Assembly: GCF_023065955.2 (NCBI RefSeq)
Contig: NW_026622808.1
Location: forward strand, 45,272,475-45,336,474
DNA: 64,000 bases
DNA from: Ursus arctos
Lineage: Eukaryota; Chordata; Mammalia; Carnivora; Ursidae
Direction of reading: 5' to 3'
Shown: positions 23,802 to 36,342 of the stretch, piece after piece
Layout of the letters: every line of letters begins with the position of its first letter
Numbering within the stretch: position 1 is the first letter of the stretch
The notes under the pieces: generated by a model
What the model was told of the DNA's origin: nothing
What the model saw: the letters and a program-made list of their open reading frames with translations, nothing else
Databases searched by the model: none
Made by a program: the position numbers and the translations under genes

Positions 23802-25624
23802 CTTGAATAGATCCAGTGCTGGGGCTGCTGCGGACCACAGCCTCAGAAGGGCTCTGCTCCTGACCTCCCAGCAAAGCTGGGTCAATCCTGCTTCACCCCA
23901 CCACACAAATGCGAGCCTGACTACCAGACAGGCTGGACACCCTCTCTTTCTAGAGAAGGATGAGTTTGGGGGTGGTAATGTCTCCCAAATCAGGGAGCTG
24001 CAAAGTTGTCTCCTCTCTAAACTCCCCTCAACCCACCCACTCCTGACAGTCTCTCTCTCCCTCGGTGGGTTTCAAGAGTTCCCTGTGGTTAAAGCCTTCA
24101 CTGTCTCATTTTCCTCCTCCATCTGAAGCGTTTGAAATCTCGAGCCCTGACGCAGCTCTCTTCCTTAACTCTGGTCACAGCCTGTCTAGTGGGTCCCCAG
24201 CGACGAGCTGGTCATAAGTGCTTACAGTCACGTGTCCGCCATCTGCTCCTGGGGTTCCAGGAAAAGTGCTGGCAGACGCAAGACACAATTTTCTTCGGGC
24301 AGCTGCTGCCGAGAGGGAGGCTGAGGCGGGATGGGGGGAGAAGGTGCATGCTTCTGACTTCACACCACCCCACTGCACGCCGGATGCCCCTCCGGGGAAG
24401 GGCCCTTTCCCCGTCCCTGACCACTCCGTGCGACTGGCCCCAAATCAAGAACAGCTGCTTCACAACCAGCTGGTTCTCAAGGAGGCCATGACCAATGCTG
24501 GTTTCCCCAACAGAGGCATTGGTTTTAGCAGCATTCATTCCAGAGACTTGCCTTTGAGCCAGAGTGGTTGGGAAGTGACAAGTGTCACAATAGGACTAAA
24601 ACCGCTTTTCTGGCAGACCCAGGACAGTTACCAGAGACAGCCTGGTCAAGATCGAAACCCTGATTCAGACTGGAGGTCCCTTGCCTTCTATCTGCTGAAT
24701 TGCTCATTAACTTCCTCATAAAGTTACCCCAGTAAAGATCGACGTGTAAGGTAGTGAAGGGGGAGACCAGGAAGTGACAGTTCTAGAAACATGTGGGGTG
24801 AATTTTAACTCCTATCCGGCTCCGTGGGGGACTGTGGCTGCCTAGCCACAGAGCCTATTGCTAATTGAAAGGATGCATAAAAAATTCAAACCAGGTGAAG
24901 ATTGTTTGCCAGGGTTTGCTCTGGGCTCACACTGACCCCATGCTGCTTTCCAGAATCCATTTACCCAAGTCAACAAGCAGACCACACTGGAGTCTATGTT
25001 TAGGAAAACACTTGACGACACAGGACAGAAGCTCAACGGCTCTCCAGCGGCAGAGAACGGGCAGCCAGGCCCTTGGAGACCCGTTTGGTCTCTTCAAAGA
25101 TTCTAGACGAAGCCCTGCCCCTGCCAGGCTCTGTGAAGCAGGCCCTTTCTGGTGACACCTCAAAAGGATCTGACACGGTACAGGGAAGACAGACAACTCA
25201 ATCCGCACATCAGTACAGCTGTTACTGTAATCACAGGAGGGAGGAAACGCAACGCTCTAAGACAGAATAAAAGATGAGCTCTACCTAGATGGAGCACTGG
25301 CAGAGAACCCTGCGGTGGTGGGCGATAATTATCCTAACACCTAAAGGATGTGAAGGAGCCAGCCGTACACACCAAGAGTGGGCAAAGCGTTCCTTGCAGA
25401 GGGAACGAGAACATTCTGTACCAGAGAAAGTTACGCGTGCTCTAAGAAGGGACAGTAGGGCTGTGTCACGGGAGCACAGCGCACAGTGTGAGTCGGGGTG
25501 AGGACAGGGAGGCAAACAGGAGCCAGAGGGAGGTTCCGCCAGGCCACCTGGGGTTTGAAAGTGTCCCTCCCGTGCTTGTCTGCAGGATTACTAAAGCCCC
25601 CGAGAGGCAGCACAGGGAGTGGCG

Positions 25625-25800
25625 GAGAGCACTGGCTTCGACGGTCACTTTGCCGCTCTGTCTCCTAGAGCTCTGCCTCTGCAGGCAAGGCCCTGGCCTG
25701 CGTGGTGCCTCAGTTCCCTCATCTGTAACATGGGAAGAGTAGACTCCACCTCACTTCCGGTGACAGTGAGCATGAAGTGGGTGAAAACACCAACTTAGAA
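25625..25800 (+). repeat. MIR SINE
   Basis: 'ctcagttccctcatctgtaa' then 'catgggaagagtagactcc' is MIR-like. Confidence 0.6.
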
Positions 25801-25839
25801 CAGCTGCTGCAGCGCCATTGGCCGGAATGTTCTCATCGT

Positions 25840-25990
25840 CTTTCACCTCCTATTTGTCACTTTGCAAGTATTTTTCTGCCTGTTGTCAGAGCGCTAAGCA
25901 TTGAGATGCAAGTTTTTCAAGTAGGGAACAGAGAGCTGGAATAACGTGCCCGAGGTCACACAGCAGCCACTTCAGAACTCCTACTTCCTG
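25840..25990 (-). repeat. MIR SINE
   Basis: 'gaataacgtgcccgaggtca' plus cacagcagcc is the reverse MIR core. Confidence 0.6.
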
Positions 25991-26149
25991 CCTTTCATTT
26001 GTGTGAGTAGAAAGAGCACAAGGAATATGGCCACCGGGCGTTAGTCAGAGATCTGAGACACGGGAGGCAAAGGGAGAAGTGAAGAACCATCCACACATTC
26101 GAGCTTTGAACCAGGGGCCACAATTCACAAAGTCCTTTTCATTAATGGA

Positions 26150-26490
26150 TAACTTCCTGTTGCGTAAATATGAATGACTGCTACACGCAACAGTCTGGAC
26201 GAAACTCAAGTGAGAGGCGCCAGGCACGAGAGAACACACATAGTACGATTCCATTGATATAACTTTAAAAACCATCCCAAACGAATCCGGACTGTTTGAA
26301 GTAGGGACAGTGCTTGCTTTGGAGATGAGGGAGGGGCAGCGGGCAGGAGGGGCATGAGGGGGTTGCTGCGGCCTGGGGGTGGTCTAGTGCTTGACCTGGG
26401 CAGTGGTGCAGGAGTGCAATAATTCATTGAGCTGCAACTCATGATTCCTGCACATTTCTGCTTGTTACATATCCATAAAATCTTTATTAA
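26150..26490 (+). repeat. L1ME 3' fragment
   Basis: 'cacatagtacgattccattg' then atataacttt, and a GGGG-rich stretch followed by 'ttacatatccataaaatc', match an old L1ME 3'UTR. Confidence 0.6.
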
Positions 26491-27239
26491 AAATGATCAC
26501 AAGGAGAGGCAAGAACGTACTCACGACAGCTTGAAAGGTGAATATGTATAACGCAACCCCCTTCTGGTACACAAGACAGGTATGGCTGGGACCTGTGGGT
26601 CCAACCGGAAGTAAATATGCTAGGCTTTGCTTGGTCTGAAGGGTTACGTTCCCTTCTTTCCTTTTTAAATTGGAACGCACAAGGACATTCACCACCTACG
26701 GTCTCATTCCTGGGTACACTGACACATATATCCCACCTACCTGTCCACAAGTCTCTCTCCCCCACTTACGCACATGCATTTCCCACCCATGGCGGCCAGA
26801 TTGATAAGAGGATAAAGTTTGGATGAAAGTGCTTAATAGATTTGAGGGGCAGTATACAATGTCCTCTTTAAAGCTCGGGACCCTTACTTCTCAAGATCCT
26901 ACTTACACACAGCTGGGAACTGACAAAGTGCTGTTTTTGGCATAAAAGTTCATGACATCATGTATGACAGACCCAATGACTGGGCTGACTGATGGGTGAA
27001 AAGATACAATGAAGGACAGGTAGATGGCATGGCTTTAAAAGGATGGGTGGATGGCATGAAGAGCTGAAAGGGTGGTGATGGAATGAAAAATGGATGAATT
27101 AATGAATGCATGCAAAATGATACATGTATAGAAAGAGACATGGTTTTGGGATTTCATCAAGATCTTATAAATTCAAGCTACGGAATATAATTCTTGGGTA
27201 AGAATTAAGTTTCAAGTAATCATTATTACTTCTATTATT

Positions 27240-27420
27240 AATTCGCACTTAAGATACTCTTCATTGGTGTCTCCCTCCATGTCTGGAGGGAAAGGAAGTG
27301 TGGTACCCACAGGTGAAGAACTGAAAAGAGAAAAAAAAAGAGACAAGCAACTTGCCCAAGGTCATGGATGATGATGGGAATCTGACAAAGGCAGGGACTG
27401 AATTAGTTCTCCAGACTTCC
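27240..27420 (-). repeat. MIR SINE, diverged
   Basis: 'caacttgcccaaggtcatgg' is the MIR core. The rest is weak. Confidence 0.45.
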
Positions 27421-27431
27421 AAAGGCAGCTT

Positions 27432-27592
27432 CTTCTCAAACTTGAGCCGACGTGCAAGTCAACCAGGTATCTTCTTAAAATGATTTGGATTCACTGCATC
27501 TGGGGCTGGGTCCACGATTCTGAATTTCTAACAAGCCCCCAGGACATGCTGATGTTGTTGGTCCACAGACCACACTTGAAATAGCAAAGGTC
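27432..27592 (-). repeat. MER5A-like hAT MITE
   Basis: 'ctgaatttctaacaagcccc' and 'gctgatgttgttggtccaca' with 'gaccacacttgaaatagc' match MER5A in reverse. Confidence 0.7.
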
Positions 27593-27844
27593 TGGGTACT
27601 TTCCTTTATCATGAACTTGGAAAGAAAGCTTGGTTTCCCTTGTTTCTCATAATACATCCAGGAAGGTGTTGATCACAGATCAACCAGAGTGCTATTCCTG
27701 AGCATGTCATGCCCCCAAGTTTCTGGCCAGGGGACCAAAGAACTCTGAGAAAGAGGGAGAGAAAGTACAGCCTTGCTCTGCCCTCTTCCCTTCTTCTCCA
27801 CTTATCAACATAAATGAAGCTGCCACCAACGCATTTCCCTGCTT

Positions 27845-28075
27845 TCTTTCTTTCTTTTTTTTAAAGAATTTATTTATTCATTTGAGAAAGGGAGAGAGAA
27901 GAGCGAGAGCATGCTTGCACACAAGAGAGCACGAGCCAGGGAAGGGGCAGAGGGAAAGGGAGAAACAGACACCCCACCGATCAAGGAGCCGGACGCGGGG
28001 TTCGATCCCAGGATCCTGAGATCATGACCGGAGCCCAAGGCAGATGCTTAACTGACTGAGCCACCCAGGTGCCCC
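27845..28075 (-). repeat. CanSINE
   Basis: Flanked by identical 13-bp copies catttccctgctt at 27832-27844 and 28076-28088. It ends 'ctgagccacccaggtgcccc'. Confidence 0.95.
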
Positions 28076-28984
28076 CATTTCCCTGCTTCTGACAAGACCA
28101 AAGCCAGGACTGAGTTCTTAGAAAGCATAAAAACCGTGAACCTGGGCATGCAAACGTCCCTTCCTGCTCTCGATCTGTGCCCTTCACCAGGCTTCCTGAG
28201 GCAGCCTGGGCTTGGCTGGTCTCACCATCCACACAGATGGAATAAGCAGCTGCTAGCCCAGGAGGCGCTGGGAATCCAGAGTTCTCCAAAGCCCTCAAAC
28301 CTCTCTCCTTCTAACTTGCCAATGGCACACATATCCCAGTCTGGGAGTTAAGGAAGCTTTTCCAAAGTATCCTCTCTGGATGATGCGAGAAAGGATTCTG
28401 TACACGAGCAAGCTTTGGTAATTTCAGAAGCACTTCCCAAAACCTTTAACTGGCTTAAGTGCAGTAGGAATTACCATAAAGAAGATACTTTGACAATAGA
28501 GCCCCTTCCCCACCTGGCTCCACCCACACTCAAAAGGACACATTTTGGGAAACAGTGGCTTAACAATGATTTCCTGTTCAAATCCATATCTGCTTACAAT
28601 TTCTATCCCTTTCGCCAGAAGAGTGCCACGTGCAGTGGAAACTGAAGCATAGGGCAAAAAAGAAATAATCAGTAAAACCGATCCTGTCTTTATTTACAAT
28701 TTTTAAGTTTTGTTAATCATGGATTTTTGCATGAATTTTGATTCTTCAAAATGCTGCAGTGAACTATTGCTTATCTTGATTACTGAGTTTTTGGCACTCC
28801 TTTCAATTCCGTATCCACGGGACATGCCTCATGTGCCTCCCCCTGCCCACACCCCACCAGACATGCCACTCCCCTTTTACCTTATTCAAACCTTTCATTT
28901 CCTTCGTGAAATTCCACGGATGTACATTTCCTGTAAACCGTGTTTACTAGGGTAGTGAAAAAGTAATTGGTCTGGATAGGGAAG

Positions 28985-29110
28985 GACCTGGAGTCCAGTC
29001 ACAGCTCCGCTGCACACTCCGGGAAGACTGAATACATCACTTCTCCCCTCTGAACCTCAGCTCCTCTTCTGAAGCTGTACTAGAGATTCTCTGACCTTCT
29101 CCCAGCTGTG
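28985..29110 (+). repeat. MIR SINE fragment
   Basis: 'acttctcccctctgaacctc' follows an MIR-like 'ggagtccagtcacagctccg' stretch. Confidence 0.5.
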
Positions 29111-29429
29111 ACTCTGTGATTTTTTTTTTTAAAGATGGTTCAAAAGCCTTTTTTGTCTTTTGTTTCTATTGAGATATATTTGACATATAACCTTGTATTA
29201 GTTTCAGGTGTACAACACAATGATTGGATATATGAATATATTGCAAAATGATCACCACAATAAGTCTAGTTAATATCCATCACCATATGAAGTTCTAATT
29301 TTTTTGTGATGAGAAGTTTTAAAATCTCTTCTCTCAGCAACTTTCAAATCTACAATACCATCTTATTAACTACAGTCACCATGTTGTATATTACATCACC
29401 AGGACTTACTATTTTTTTAAATTGAAAAT

Positions 29430-29627
29430 TTTTAAAGATTTTATTTATTTATTTGAGAGAGAGAGAGAGAGAGAGAGACAACACAAGTGGAGGCTAGGGG
29501 CAGAGGGAGAGGGAGAAGCAGACTCCCTGCTGAGCAGGGAGCCTCACGTGGGGCTCGATCCTGGGACTCTGGGATCATGACCTGAGCCAAAGGCAGACAC
29601 CCAACCTACTGAGTGACTCAGGCACTT
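29430..29627 (-). repeat. CanSINE with long GA tract
   Basis: 'aaagattttatttatttatt' then a (GA)n run, followed by 'gagcctcacgtggggctcga' and a degraded head 'gtgactcaggcac'. Confidence 0.88.
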
Positions 29628-29631
29628 CTTT

Positions 29632-29683
29632 TTAAAAATTTTTTTTAAAAAGATTTATTTATTTTAGAGAGAGAGAGACACAC

Positions 29684-29726
<43 letters not shown>

Positions 29727-29876
29727 ACGGGGGAGGGGCAGAGGAAGAGAGAGAATCCCAAGCTGACTCTGCACTGAGTGCAGAGCCCCATGTGGGGCTT
29801 GATCTCACAACCCTGAGATCATGACCTGAACTGAAATCAAGAGTTGGATGCTTAACTGACTGAGCCACCCAGGCAC
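29632..29876 (-). repeat. CanSINE, tandem with the previous
   Basis: 'aaaaagatttatttatttta' followed by a GA-rich stretch of over 50 bp and ending 'gactgagccacccaggcacc'. It lies directly beside the preceding SINE. Confidence 0.9.
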
Positions 29877-29937
29877 CAACCCCCTGGGATTTATTTATAA
29901 CTGGACATTTGTACCTTTTGACCCCCTTCACTCATTT

Positions 29938-30136
29938 TTTTTTTTTAAGATTTTATTAATTTGTCAGAGAGACAGACAGAGAGAGAGAGAGAGCAAACGA
30001 AGGGGGAGCAGTAGGCAGAGGGAGAAGCAGGCTCCCTGCTGAGCAGGGAGTCCGATGTGGGACTCGATCCCAGGACCCTGGGATCATGACCCCAGCTGAA
30101 GGCAGACGCTTAACCGACTGAGCCATCCAGTGCCCT
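29938..30136 (-). repeat. CanSINE
   Basis: Flanked by ccttcactcattt at 29925-29937 and 30137-30149, a perfect 13-bp target duplication in the L1. Confidence 0.95.
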
Positions 30137-30539
30137 CCTTCACTCATTTCTGTGAAAGTTTGTGATTTTGATTCTATGATCCAAGACACCTCCCATTATC
30201 AGATCAGTATGGATTATCATATAGGTACCAGCAGCCTAATCCCCAAAGGAACGGTGTCTGATCAAAGGGGTAAACGAGAGAGCAAGGAAAAGGACTGGAG
30301 TGTTGTCTGAAATGAAAACACTTAGGAGATTTCCAGACAGTCAGGGAACATGTAAGGGTGTCATCTCTTGACAGAAAGAAAGTGAGAAAAGGAGAGACCT
30401 AAACCCAAGATTTGTGTATTTCATCACTGCTCATTGCGCCAAACCTATTGCTAGGTCCCGAGTGGATCGTGCAGTCCCTGTTAGCCTGGGCTTTGTTCCC
30501 AGAAAGTCAGAACGGAACGGCCAAGGCTCACTTGAAAAC

Positions 30540-30700
30540 AGAGTGGGGTCCTGACAGCACCTGTTTCAGAATCGCCTGGGCAGCTTCTTTAAATGCAGTG
30601 TCCAGGTTCCTGTCCCAGACCTACCGCATCAGGACTTACGGGAGTGGAGCTCAACACTGCATTTTCAACGAGTGTTTTGGTTGATGTTGATGCCTTTCTC
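30540..30700 (+). repeat. hAT-Charlie-type MITE, diverged
   Basis: 'tttcagaatcgcctgggcag' and 'ccagacctaccgcatcagga' recall MER5-group elements. Confidence 0.5.
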
Positions 30701-31259
30701 AAATTAAAAAAACCCACTGCTTTGAAGTCAGAGGACTGTGAATAAATAAACAGGTCAGCCCCCCTCAGTAGCCGGCAACCTTGGAATTCAGAGTCTGAAA
30801 AGCCGCCTGTTATATAACTCTACCTCACCAGTGCCAAGCAAGGTGCGAGGATTCTGTGACCTGCCAAGCCCTGAGCTGCTCTCAGACGCAGGCTTTCCAG
30901 GACAGTCTGTGTTACCTTTCCCACCAGATCTTGGCTGGTGAAGACTGATGACTTAATTCCCCGGCCCCTGCCACTAAGTGTGGTCCCTGTGCCAACCCAG
31001 CCAGGGTGGATGGCAACCCAGCTCCCCTGGAAACTGTTCAGATGGCTAGCTCCCGAGAAACCTATCAGGCTGCTGGAGAATGTAGACAGGGAGGGATTTT
31101 ACTTGGTCTGACTCCAACTCTTGGGCCATCAGAGCTGTTCTCTGCTCCGGGAGCACATAAAACCCCCAAATATCAGAGCAGGTGGGGGACCACACTGGGC
31201 ATGTTCTGTAGTCCCCGTCTTCAAGCAGGATTTTTGGTCCTACCAAGTGCCCAGCTCAG

Positions 31260-32160
31260 AGTTCGTCTTTCGATGAAAGTACAAATTTATACTATCTCGA
31301 AGAAGGCAATTTGATAGTATCTACAGAAACTTGCAATGTGCATATCCCTTGGTCTGGAGGGTCCCACTTCTAGGGATTAATGCTATGGAAAAACATGAAC
31401 AAGCACGCAAATACAAGTAAAGAATGTGTGCCGAAACACAAACTGTAACAGTGAAAAACTGGAGAAAATCCAAGTGTCCAGCAATAGGGGATGTGTTAGA
31501 AGCATGGTGGTGCCACCATACAATGAAACACCATGTAGCTTCATATAAGTTAGAGCTACACACACCAACAGGGAAAGAGGAACAAGATTTACTGTTAAGT
31601 AAAAAAAAAAAACATTGCGAAATGGTATGATGACTTTTTTGTTCATAATCATTTATCTGTCAGTGTATGCCCAGAGACAAATACTAATGGAATAGTCACC
31701 TAATGGTGGGTGGATGCAAATTATGGGATGATTTCAATTTATATAGTACAGTTGACCCCTGAACAGCATGGGTTTCAACTGTGTGGGTCCACTTATACAT
31801 GGATTTTTTCTTTTTTGATACAGCGCAGTGCTATAAATGTATTTTCTCTTCTTTATGAGTGTCTTAACATTTTCTTTTCCCTAGTTTACTTTATTGTATA
31901 AACATAGTATAGAATATATTTAATATAAAAAAACGTGTTAACTGACTGTTTATGTCTTTGGTAAGGCTTCCAGGAAACAGGAGGCTTTGAGTAGTTAAGT
32001 TTTTGGGGAGTTGAAAGTTACATGCAGATTTTCGACTATACAGGGGTTTGGTACGCCCAACCCCATTTTGTTCAAGGGTCACCTGTATATATTTCTGTAA
32101 TTTTGTAATATTATAAAAACGATTTTTGTTTGTAATTTAGAGAAGACAATAAAATTACAT
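31260..32160 (+). mobile_element. L1ME/HAL1-type 3' fragment, split by MER2
   Basis: 'acactgtaac' is diverged, but 'aaaaactggagaaaatccaa' and 'gtgtccagcaataggggatg' are L1-like. The tail 'taattttgtaatattataaa' continues after the Tigger insertion (31749-32085). Confidence 0.65.
31749..32085 (-). mobile_element. MER2-type Tigger (Tc1/mariner) MITE, full length
   Basis: Terminal inverted repeats are cagttgacccctgaacagca (left) and ttgttcaagggtcacctg (right). The 337-bp body includes 'gtgtgggtccacttatacat'. TA dinucleotides sit at both edges (31747-31748 and 32086-32087), as expected for a mariner-type target site. Non-autonomous. Confidence 0.88.
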
Positions 32161-32574
32161 GGAAAAAGTTGGGAGCCCGTCCCTTTTTACCTTGGCCCAT
32201 CTCTCAGGAGAGCTAGACGCAAGACGCTTTCTCTGGGGCTGAAACGGAGCCCAGGACAAGGATATTGAGCACAAAGTCTACCCTTGACAGAACGCTATGA
32301 GACACAGCAAAGACAACAAATTCTACCCCAAATCTTGTGCTAAGTTATTCGGAACTGTTTGTGATGGAATATATCTGGAGTTCACAGGGAAGCACGGGAA
32401 ATCAGGGTCGGTGGTTCCAGATCTCAAACTGTCCCGTCTCCACCCACACCTTTACCCCAAAGCTCTGAACCCAGACAAAGGACGTGCCGTTTCTAGGGCT
32501 GGTGTTAAGTATGAGCCACAAGGACATTTATGGTGGTCATCACTATGGCCAAACAACGCTGTACGAGGAACCGT

Positions 32575-32690
32575 GTCCCGGTGTTTAAAGGCTCTGGACT
32601 CGGGCTGCCTCTCCTCAGCTGTGTGATCTTGGACAAATCCCTTAACCTCTCTCGGCCTCTGTTTTCCCATCTGCAGAATGGAAGCTCATT
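32575..32690 (+). repeat. MIR SINE
   Basis: 'agctgtgtgatcttggacaa' and 'ttttcccatctgcagaatgg' are the MIR core. Confidence 0.8.
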
Positions 32691-33164
32691 TGTCCAACAT
32701 GTACTTCATGACTGCCTACCATGTGTGAGATTTCCCAAATACCCAACATGCGTCAGACAACGTGCCAGCTGCTGGGGCAACAGCAGTGAAAGCAAACCGG
32801 ATGCCAGTCTCTGCCCTCAAGCTGTTTCCTCCAGGTAGGGGAGGGAGACAATCAACAAAATAAGCCTGAAGTGGCAAATAGTGCTGCATGCTTAGAGGAA
32901 TGTAAGGCAGGGAAGAGGGAAGGGAAGCATTTTGTGGGGGGCGGCATCAGGGAATAGGACTAGACCTCACCCTTACCGAATGAGCTAATGCATGTTATGC
33001 TCTAGGCTTAGCCCCAATCCACAGCAGTTAGTCAGTAACTATGGCCATTACTACCAAGACTACCATTATCACCAGCACTGTCCCCTGCTCCTCCCCTCCA
33101 CCCCCTCAGCCAAGTCCTGCCCTTCGTAAGTTTTTCTCCATTGGTATTTCACAAGAGGTACATA

Positions 33165-33390
33165 TTAAAAATTCAAATTTGAGTATTTACCATGGACAAA
33201 GCACACAGCTAAACAATTTTACATATCCAACCTCATCTGATTTTCACGAATCCCCTAAGAGTAGGTTTTTATACTCTCGTTTTTTTAAAATTAAGAGGAG
33301 TTGGAGGCTCAGGGAGGTTGGGGCGGGGGGTAGGTGGGGGGGTGCAGATCACACAGGGAGAGCGCAAATCTGAGTTAGCCTGACAGAATT
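33165..33390 (-). repeat. MIR SINE, G-rich variant
   Basis: 'ggaggctcagggaggttggg' and 'cacacagctaaacaatttta' match reverse MIR. The G-rich stretch inside is noted in the findings. Confidence 0.55.
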
Positions 33391-33773
33391 CAGAGCTCTT
33401 CTACCTCCCAGGCCAGAAAGACAGACCCTACCTGTCCAGCTCAGAGCAGGCAATGCCTTTCCTGACAACCTGGAGACTGTGCCCACGTGCCCTATGGAGC
33501 CATGTCCTGCCTGGTGAGTCGTGGCAGGCCACGATGCTGAAGACAACAGACGAAGGCAAATGTGGACTCCGGGCCTGCTTTCTCTCTCTGGGTCTTATTT
33601 TGTGATTTGGGGTCTCCCAATAAACAGACTCAGGAAGCAGGCAGCAGGCACCAATTAAACTGAAACCCTCAACTAGAGACGGGGCGTTGAGTGGGAGCAG
33701 ATTAATCGAACAGTTGAGGTCAGATTTCCAGATGATTTCCTCATAGTTTATATGATTAAAAAAGTTCCCCATT

Positions 33774-33963
33774 GGGATGCCTGGGTGGCTCAGTCGGTTA
33801 AGCGTCTGCCTTTGGCTCGGGTCATGATCCCAGGGTCCTGGGATCAAGTCCTGCATTGGGCTCCTTGCTCAGCAGGGAGTCTGCTTCTCCCTCTGCCTGC
33901 CGCTCCCCCTGCTTGTGCTCTCTCCCCGCCCCCCCAAAAATAAATAAAATATTAAAAAAAAAT
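33774..33963 (+). repeat. CanSINE
   Basis: Head 'gggatgcctgggtggctcag' then 'tcggttaagcgtctgccttt'. The A-rich tail precedes an imperfect duplicate of the upstream aaaagttccccattg. Confidence 0.95.
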
Positions 33964-34489
33964 TAAAAAGCTTCCCGTTGTTCTTTTTATGAGTTTGCAG
34001 CATTTCGGGCTGCCCCCATGGAAAGAGCCTCCAGTCTCACAGAGAAGAGGTGCTGGTAGCAGAAGAGGAAGAGCAGAAAGAGGGGAAAGGAAGCAGGAAG
34101 GCTGGGGTGGTCCGAGAGTGCCCACAGCCAAACAGCAGGGCAAGGACTGCTCCCTGCTTTCTCACGCCGAGAGCAGTGGAGTCCCTGCCACTGGTACGAC
34201 ACATACATGGGACTTCTCCTTGGGCAGAAAGAACCTTCTGGAGACAGATTCAACTTCTGTTGCTAAGGCGAGGTAGGGATTTTGGCAAAGTCAAACCAGG
34301 GATCATCCAGGTGGGGCGAGGTGTGGCTATATGTCCCTGATGGGGGGAGAGGTGTATAGCTGGGGAGGCCTAGGCGCACTTTAAAAGGCATACTCAGACT
34401 TAGCCCACTACAAATCAAAATGTTCCCAGACAATGCAGAATGTCCCATGGAGAGTAAAATCACCCTCCCTGAGAAGCACGGGGTTACAT

Positions 34490-34690
34490 GTAGAAGGACA
34501 GGACTGAAGCACTAGGACCCTGGTTCAAGCCATCAGCTGTGCTGTGGTCCCAAACACATTATTCAATACCTCCAAAACCTGGATTCCTATCTGTGCAATG
34601 GAGATGAGATGATACGTATGTTCCAAGGCGTTATTACAAAGATTAACTAAGAAAAGTCTACATTAGGAGTTAGCACAGTGTCCCACTCAC
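34490..34690 (+). repeat. MIR SINE
   Basis: 'gattcctatctgtgcaatgg' and 'taggagttagcacagtgtcc' are MIR-like. Confidence 0.55.
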
Positions 34691-35294
34691 AAGGCTTCAC
34701 AGCTGTCAGCTCTGTGACAGGAGATCTTCGTTGCCTTGGGGATGGACAGACGGTGGTCTCTGAATGAGAGGGTGGGAATGCAAAGAATGAGGAACTCAGG
34801 CAGGGTGGGGGTGTGAGAGTCTTGGGTTTAGTTTGTTAAAAAGAGGGCATGCCTTATTCAAAACACAACAGAGCTTAGGAAACGCAGCTCAGGATCAGTG
34901 CTGTTTGAGGCGGAGTGGCAGAAGATCTTGGTTCTGCTAGAACAAGGCAAAGCAACAAGCAGGAGGGTGAAGAGGTGGGACTCCCCCGCCCTAGCGCGTT
35001 GCTCTCATCCTGCAATGGCGGCTGGTGAGGTAGTTTTGGCTGAGCCCAGGCTGGCTGCTGTGAAGAAGGGATGCGAACAATGAAAGGTGGGGAAGATGAT
35101 TTTTTGAGGGGCCTGTGGCAGTCCCCGGACCCTGTCCATTTTGGCTGTACCTGCCGATGTCTCCCTGGAAAATCCTTCCCCCCAGAGAAAGACCTAAGCT
35201 TTGTGTAAACTCCCTTTCCTCAGGCACAATTAAGGGGTGATGTCACCAAGAAATCCTCTTCTTCTTCAAGAGCTTTTATTTGATGGAGGAAAAT

Positions 35295-35420
35295 ACAGGG
35301 TAGTGGTTACAGGTGTAGACCGGCAAACCCTACGTAACCCATTCACTAGCTATGTGACCTTAAATTCTTTGTCTCTTGGTTCTCTCACCTCCAAGAAGGG
35401 GATAACAGCTATAATTTTTG
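35295..35420 (+). repeat. MIR SINE
   Basis: 'attcactagctatgtgacct' is the MIR core, followed by 'ctcacctccaagaagggga'. Confidence 0.65.
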
Positions 35421-35529
35421 TTGTTGTTATTGCCCACTTGGCTTTTCCACTTTAGTCTTAACCGACAACAGTATCAAAATACATGGGTCCTGAGAATACT
35501 CCCCACCTCTACTGATGTGGGGACAAACA

Positions 35530-35695
35530 TTTTTTAGTGTTTACTGTGATCTATGCAATGTATTAAGTGTCTTCTCATTTCGTCCTATGACAGGGTTGGT
35601 ATAGGTGGGGAATACGGGCTCAAGAAGTTTAGATCATTTGCTCAAGGTCACAGAGCTGGTAACAGCCAGAGCTGAGAGTTAACAGGGGTCTATCC
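35530..35695 (-). repeat. MIR SINE
   Basis: 'tgctcaaggtcacagagctg' followed by gtaacagccagagctga is the reverse MIR core. Confidence 0.65.
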
Positions 35696-35907
35696 GACTC
35701 TTGAGACTATCACCTTAATAGCACACTGGTAGAGCACAGATGTTACCCAAGCACACTTCTGTGCGCTCACAAAGGAGCTTCTCCCTGAAGATGCGGCACT
35801 TCACGGAGAGAGGGCCAAAGTAGGGCAATAAAAGCAGAACCACCTCACAGATCACCCCAGAAGCTAGAAACAAATGCCCCTAATGAAGAATTTGGATTTG
35901 CCTTAAT

Positions 35908-36076
35908 ACTTTGCTTCTCAATCTTGTCTGCTTGATAGAATTATGGGGGAGCATGAAACTATCCCCTTGCTGAAACCAAATGCCAGTTACACTGGACTCT
36001 TAGGCATGGGGTGCAGGCATCGGTATTCTTTCCACTCCCCAGATGACTCCACGTGTGGCCAAGATTGAGAAGCAGT
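35908..36076 (+). repeat. hAT-Charlie-type MITE
   Basis: Starts 'gcttctcaatcttgtctgct' and ends 'gtggccaagattgagaagca', so the termini form an imperfect inverted repeat typical of MER5/MER58-group elements. Confidence 0.65.
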
Positions 36077-36342
36077 GTCTGAATATTTTAGCATCTACCT
36101 TACAGCTCACCAATATGTGTCCAATCACACTTTCCCTTAAACGAGACTGAGAAGACCTGATGGCCATTTTCTTTAGAGTAAGTGTTAAGGATTCACTCTA
36201 AACCTTTTGAGTTTGAGGGAGGAAATCCCATGAGATATTGGCTCCTTTTTTCATGTTAATGGCAGCCAAGGGCCTCAAACATGGGATGGTTCTTGAGATT
36301 TGCTAAGGATAAGCCTTGGTCACCACTCCATGAATGTGACAT

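Larger units (their letters stand above)
29130..30160 (-). mobile_element. L1MA/MB-type 3'UTR with three nested SINEs
   Basis: Antisense L1 3'UTR: 'gtttcaggtgtacaacacaa' and 'aactacagtcaccatgttgt', then after the SINEs 'ttatttataactggacattt'. The SINEs at 29430, 29632 and 29938 lie inside it. Confidence 0.8.
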
